From Lutjanus erythropterus (Eukaryota > Chordata > Actinopteri > Lutjaniformes > Lutjanidae), in NCBI GenBank assembly GCA_020091685.1, contig CM034601.1:6160429-6224428 (forward strand): a stretch of 64,000 bases of DNA, given 5' to 3'. Numbering within the stretch: the stretch's first letter is position 1; every line of letters begins with the position of its first letter. A program made the position numbers and the translations under genes. The notes under the pieces were generated by a model, which did not search any database, was not told the DNA's origin, and worked only from the letters and a program-made list of their open reading frames with translations. Shown one piece after another: positions 58,911 to 64,000 of the stretch.

Positions 58911-60635
58911 AGAAAATGGAAATAAATAAGTCAACAGAACAAATGTTGTTTTGATGAACTTAAAGTGACTTACATGCAGTCTCTTCTTCGCCTAAGCTCT
59001 TATTTCGCATGACATGACTTTGCTGACTTTCTCAAGAACCAGTGACATTTTAAAAGCCTCGCGACCATGTTGGTTGCACTACTGTTATTTGTGCATAAAA
59101 AAAAAGCTACAAGCACAAACATGGGCCCCTTTTCTCAGTATGGATACTATGGTTCAGACTCCATAAAGCACTTTGGCTCTTCTACTACAGAGAAAACCAG
59201 TCTCTTCAATCTGTGTGGTAGAAATAACATGACTTTTTGCGTGCAAAGCTGAATTTTGCATCCAGGTTATTTGTCAGTCTTGTCTTTGTCATATGTTGCT
59301 CCGAAACCGGCAAGTATTTTTCAGCATTAATGGGGCCTTCACAGGTGGGAAAGTTACCCATGCTAACATCATTAAATACTACTAACCTGTGACAAAGATA
59401 CACATACAGTACATACACTGGATACTGGATCTGAAACTTTGGTGCAGGACCAAATATTTCTCTGTAGAGGCAGTTATGACCAAGATGTGACTGTCAAACG
59501 TTCATCATAAGATAACCTCTCCCATATTAGAGGATTGATTAGATCCTTAGATCTCAAAACTGTCGTCATAGGCAGAATTTATGGCTCATGATAATAAAAC
59601 GCAAACAGCTATCTCTAAAATAACTTTAGTTTCTCAGGCTAGAAATCACAGGCATCCATAAAATATAATTAAATATAGCTGTGAGCAGCCATTAGCAGAG
59701 TCTAAGCCCAGAGGGCAAGTGATTTGACAGTACAGAAAATGTGCTACATTCATCAGTTTGAGAAAGTTCTACATCTCAAAGTTACAACATTTTAGTGAAA
59801 GTCATGCAACCGCAGGTGCACTGGTACTAGAGGCACTGCACTTTTTAAAAATTGCCAATTTGGCCTAATAGTGGCTTCAGACTGACCAAATGGGTTCTGA
59901 CATCTCTTGGCCCAATCTAAGCTGGGGCGGAAAGTTGCCTAGGCCTATTTGTATGAATGCCTGCCTAAGACTACTTAGATCTCTGTCACCCATTTCCTCC
60001 TAATGTGGATAACATCTGTCAGACCCAAAATAACAAACATTTTGCAATACAGCATTATGCAACCTAATACAGCAGCAACACAATAATCTATGGCCTCAAA
60101 CTTTTCTATAACGGGATAAAAACCTCTCTGACACAGTCTGAACAAACTTAACAATAGTAACATTCCCTGCAAGTCCTCTGTATTTGATTACATCATTCTG
60201 TACAGGCTCTTATTAGGTCCAACCCCTATGCATGTAATGTAATCTCCATACTCGGTGAATTGAGTACCAGCTTTAACTTTGCAGCATTATGTCTGCATAT
60301 TAGAGGAATTTCACACAGAAGAGCTGCTGGTACTTGCAGGAACGCAAGCCTGCTCAGACTCTCAGAGTCCGGCTTTTTTTTTTTTTTTGGTTTGCAGCAG
60401 TCAGCAGTGAGCATTTAGTCAAAAGGGCAGCAGCCTTTTCGCTTCCCCGCTGTGCATAAAAATCATGAGACACTAACTTCCTTCGCTTGTCCATTCTGTT
60501 CACTTAAAGCCCTCTTTATAGCTCTCTGAAAGAGGACACATTTAGAGGTGGCATGTGACAGTGTAGGCAGTTTTCCCTAATGTCATTTGATCTCATTTAG
60601 TAGATATTGGATGGAGATACGTATTTTAATTTTCA
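58911..60635. other. Unassigned non-coding DNA
   Basis: Includes a T15 run (60374-60388). No repeat ends or exons recognised. Confidence 0.4.
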
Positions 60636-60639
60636 CAGA

Positions 60640-60790
60640 TTTTTACATGCATCCCTATCTTCAACCTGGACCCTATTTTCTGATGTATTTGTTTCTAAGT
60701 GATGAATGGGGACAACAGTTTTTGGAAAATGGTCCTGTATTGAGCAAGAACACTGCACAAAACACTGCAATGCATTTCTTATGGTAGATG
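60640..60790 (+). repeat. Fragment of a common fish repeat
   Basis: TTCAACCTGGACCCTATTTT, AAGTGATGAATGGGGACAAC and TGGTCCTGTATTGAGCAAGA are successive blocks of a repeat I recognise from percomorph introns. Only this copy is in the window, so the call rests on memory. Confidence 0.45.
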
Positions 60791-63004
60791 GCATTATATA
60801 GGATAGACAGACATTTTTACACTTTGTTTACCCAGAAACATCTGTTATACCACTCTTGCCAACACAACCAGACTCATTTAGAAAAACAGCTATTTTATCA
60901 TTGTAAAAGACACTTCATTCAAACTGGATAAAAAAAAAGAATAAAACTTTACAAAACCATCTTAGAGCCAGAATATTTTAACATCTAACTTGGTCCTAAA
61001 AAATACTGAAAAAAAATCTCTACACCTGAATGTGGGACAGGTGCATCAGTGAGAGATACACTGAGAGAGTTTCTATGACACCTCAGGGTGGAGATCATGA
61101 TCACCCATCACCCACACCCATTACACCCACCTCAGCTGGTGCATTCTGGAGTTTCTGCTAAATATCATAAATTAGTTCTCCTTTTTCTACGTGACCTTGA
61201 TTAAAAGCGTTGAAACTGAGTTGGGGTTTTTTTTTTTGTTTTTTTTTTAAGTTTTCACTGTGTTTTTATATTGTGACCCTAGGCTTTAGAATTCCTGTTT
61301 TACCATTCAAAATATATGGATGCTAACCGATGCATTGCCATTTATTCTATTTATTAAAACATTCATATCTTGTGACCATTTAAGGACTTTTTTGGGATCA
61401 ATCTATTTATTGCAGGATGACACTTATAATGATACTTGCTTTTTCTTTTTTCTTTTTGACGTGCCCAACATGTAAGGTTGCATAAATATTAACGATGCAT
61501 TAAGTACTTTTAGGTGTTCATCAGTCTCAGCAGTCCTCTGACTGGGTGACAGAAAATTGAGGCAGTCTCTATGTTTGTATATATAAGGGAATGTTCAGAT
61601 GCTGCCAGCAGTTAGACCGAAATGTCAATACTTATGAATGTCAGCAGATGATAAATGTGTCAGCAGAAAGCAAGACAGTGTGCGGGAGTTTCTCTCAAGA
61701 TCTGTCCTGGTGAATCAGGGGTTTGTTTCAACCGAACCAGAGATAGCGATGACTGGAGACAGTGATTACTGCAGCAGTGGAAAGATGAATCAAGATGGTT
61801 TCGGTGAGTTTTATTTTGTTTGAATGAAAGAAGCAGGTTTAAGATGACAGAATTACTGTGTCTGTAACTGGAGTCTTGTCGCTTTGGCGGGAGAGGTAAA
61901 TTGGGGGTTTCTGACCACCGCCTTCTACAATGCTGCCTCCTCTCCTGCATCACAATGTTCGTTGTAGTCAGAAACTTTTGATTCATCTTTTTCTCAGCCT
62001 AACTTTTGACACTGAGCAGCACCCTCTAGTGGATGTCCTGCTTAGCATTCATGCTAACATAAAAAAAATCAATGAAGTATGTGAACAGAGGGTTACATAG
62101 TTTAAAATTGATGTATCTATTTTTAGGGTAAATTCAAATTAAACACAACATATAAAAAATATTCAATATCACATGAACCTGCTGGAGCATTTGAAGATGT
62201 TAATATGTTCAGCAGTCCTGTCAGACAGCACAGATGAGCGATCGATACTGAAAGCATTGCTCTCATCCATTCTGAAAACCATAAACAATTTCAGTGTTTT
62301 ATAGAATGTCTCCAAAAAATAGCTCTTGTTTGTGTGATAATTATAGAATCCTGCAAATAACACAATGTAGAAATTATCATTTATTTGCAGAGAGAGCATT
62401 AGCTTCCCTCCATGGACTCTTTTTTTTTCTATCGACCATTTATTGTATTTTTTGACAATACTCAGCACTGCTGGCAGACTGTGTTCATTGTGAGGAATAA
62501 ATGCATCTTATTGTTATAGCTGCAATATTACTCTCTCTCTTTTTCTAAAATAATAAAAGACAATTTATTCTACACCATCACCCCGTATAGGTTAGAGTAT
62601 CCTGCTGTATCCTGAACCTTTAGAGCAAATAAAACATTTGCTGTGAAGCCAGAAGTGAACTGGTGATGCTCCTCCTGGCCACAGAGCAACAGAGATGAAG
62701 GGAAGCAATAAAAACAAAAGTACAACAACAGCTCCACATTCAGCACTCAAGATCCGGTCATTAACATGGGAGGCATCAATACGTTTCTTCTATGGTATTT
62801 TTTTTTATTGCAGATTAGCTTTTCAGTCTTCTGTTTTTTTTTGTTGTTTTTTTTGGGCTTTATGGATTCTGCTCAGCTCAGCCTCTGGCTACGTGCAGTT
62901 TCAAGGTAGACGGCTAATCAAGATGAGTGTCGGGGCAGGACTGAGATGAACCGAGTGGGAGGATGCACAGACAATACACTACCTGTCTGAGAAACAAAAT
63001 GATG
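60791..63004. other. Unassigned non-coding DNA
   Basis: Contains a broken T run (61227-61248). Frames at 61638-61986 and 62169-62468 (99 codons, minus) have no domain. The AAATGTC...ATAAATGTGTCAGCAG region near 61620 carries a short direct repeat (GAATGTCAGCAG/ATGTGTCAGCAG). Nothing else supported. Confidence 0.4.
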
Positions 63005-63007
63005 AGT

Positions 63008-63180
63008 GTTAAAGGGCCACTTCACCCAAAAAAAGAGAAAAAAAACATACTTTTTCAGCCCAGCAGAGCCATTTCATTGACAAGGATAAATAATAATAAT
63101 AAAAAAAACCATTTTGTATATGTTTCAGTGCATGCACTGCAAATATATTTCCTATGTTTAGCTTATTCTAGGTGTGGGTT
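63008..63180 (+). mobile_element. Possible end of a TTAAAGGG(A/C)AGTTCACCC MITE
   Basis: GTTAAAGGGCCACTTCACCC followed by AAAAAAAGAG resembles the left end of a widespread fish MITE. The right end was not found; an AAT simple repeat follows at 63087-63105. Low confidence. Confidence 0.35.
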
Positions 63181-63399
63181 GCACTAGAAAAGATTAATTT
63201 AATCCAAGAGGAAAAGCAGATTTAAAATTCAGCAGAGCTCTTTTACACAATTAAAATCTAATCTCAGTTTGTAGTAAATATAAATTCAGTGATATAAACC
63301 AAAATTAAACAGAGTTAAATCAATATGAAGATGCATGTTTACCCAAATAAATAAATAATAAATTTGAGTGGTAAGAACTAAACAAAACAAACAAAAAAA

Positions 63400-63945
63400 A
63401 CTTTATATTGTTTGCTAACTTGCTAAAAAGTGTTACATTGTTGCTAACATGCTAAAAAAGTCAACAAAATGTTTACTAGCTAGCTAATAAGTTGGTTAGC
63501 CTAGTTAGCCTACTCATGATGCTCGGCAGAGAAGCGCCAATTTTGTCCTTTGAGAAATTATCAACTGGAGTGAAAGAAAGAAGAGCAGCAGCTTAAAATT
63601 CTATTTGGTTGCGTTTGTCCTTTAACTTTGTTCGACATGCTTGATTCATTTTTTAGGTCCATCTCAAAAAGGCAGCCATTTTCAAAGTTTTTCAAACCAA
63701 CCCAAGTGTGTGTTTAAAGTTGATACTGGTTCACAGTTAAAGTTGGAGTTTAAAGTTTTGGTGCAACAGAATTCAACTTAATGTAGGTTTAGAGTAAAAA
63801 CTAAACTGAGGGTTATAGAGAAGTTAAAATTTAATCTTTCTCATTTTTAAGATTTAAAGTTTGGTGCAACGTAATTTACAGGTAAACCATGATTTAATCA
63901 GATTTTAAAATTCATCTTTGTTAGTGCAACCCAGTCTAGGTTACA
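63400..63945 (+). repeat. Long dispersed repeat, copy B
   Basis: It matches copy A (57600-57975) in reverse over the blocks listed there. It also carries TGCTAACTTGCTAAAAAGTG and TGCTAACATGCTAAAAAAGT in tandem and TACTAGCTAGCTAATAAG at its left. It runs close to the end of the window, so the right border is not certain. Confidence 0.55.
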
Positions 63946-64000
63946 GTATCAGTTAAATTTTATGTCCTTAACCAGGTTTGTGCTGTGAAATGTGGGGTTT

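Noticed and set aside
1-64000. CRISPR arrays, bacterial operons, prophage or plasmid features
   Set aside because: No regularly spaced direct repeats, no dense long open frames and no ribosome binding sites. The window is clearly eukaryotic.
1-64000. LINE or endogenous retrovirus coding regions
   Set aside because: I looked for reverse transcriptase core motifs and long terminal repeats and saw none that I could defend. All recognisable mobile DNA is of the short DNA-transposon kind or unclassified.

Overview
The window looks like nuclear DNA from a vertebrate, most probably a percomorph-type teleost fish. It is AT-rich throughout, open frames are short (none above 157 codons), and there are no operons, bacterial-type genes, rRNAs, convincing tRNAs or CRISPR arrays. 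It is packed with small non-autonomous transposons whose ends (TTAAAGGTCCAGTGTGTA, TTAAAGGAGCAAT, CAGTGTTGTAGTC, CAGAGGTGTGG) are of the kind found across fish introns and intergenic DNA. I see no complete protein-coding gene. It reads as intergenic sequence or the inside of one or more very long introns.

Layout. 1-3.8 kb: unassigned DNA with two small MITEs (about 874-1204 and 2104-2264) and a diverged local duplication. 3.8-4.9 kb: a decayed hAT transposon with remnants of a BED zinc finger. 5-12 kb: mostly unassigned, with transposon-end fragments at 9.73 and 12.01 kb. 13.4-14.1 kb: one dispersed repeat interrupted by another. 14.88-15.05 kb: a weak candidate terminal exon followed by AATAAA. 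15.5-18.5 kb: a repeat fragment, a 1.09 kb inverted-repeat element, a broken exon-like coding relic at 17.49-17.79 kb and a 615 bp MITE. 19.8-21.4 kb: a composite hAT-like element carrying another repeat, then a 302 bp MITE. 22.6-23.4 kb: an 846 bp TTAA-flanked element with inverted arms of about 230 bp. 25.8-26.0 kb: a compact MITE. 28.1-28.4 kb: a GC/CpG-rich patch with internal in-frame repeats. 32.2-32.5 kb: the best-formed intact candidate exon. 33.3-34.25 kb: one transposon inserted in another, with an 8 bp target-site duplication still readable. 36.8-37.0 kb: a pyrimidine tract. 37.8-38.5 and 40.3-40.7 kb: further MITEs. 45-46.6, 50.9-51.7 and 58.6-58.9 kb: unique, TAAT-rich or balanced sequence that could be conserved non-coding (regulatory) DNA. 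46.98-47.83 kb: second copies of two repeat families. 53.6-55.1 kb: repeat fragments. 57.6-58.0 and 63.4-63.95 kb: two inverted copies of one long repeat.

The genes do not work together in any visible way. The story is one of layered transposon insertions around a few possible exons and regulatory stretches. Family names rest on termini, target-site duplications, within-window copies and my memory of fish repeats. No database search was possible. I did not find a convincing new biological system; the items most worth checking are the broken exon at 17.5 kb, the candidate exon at 32.2 kb and the nested insertion at 33.3 kb.
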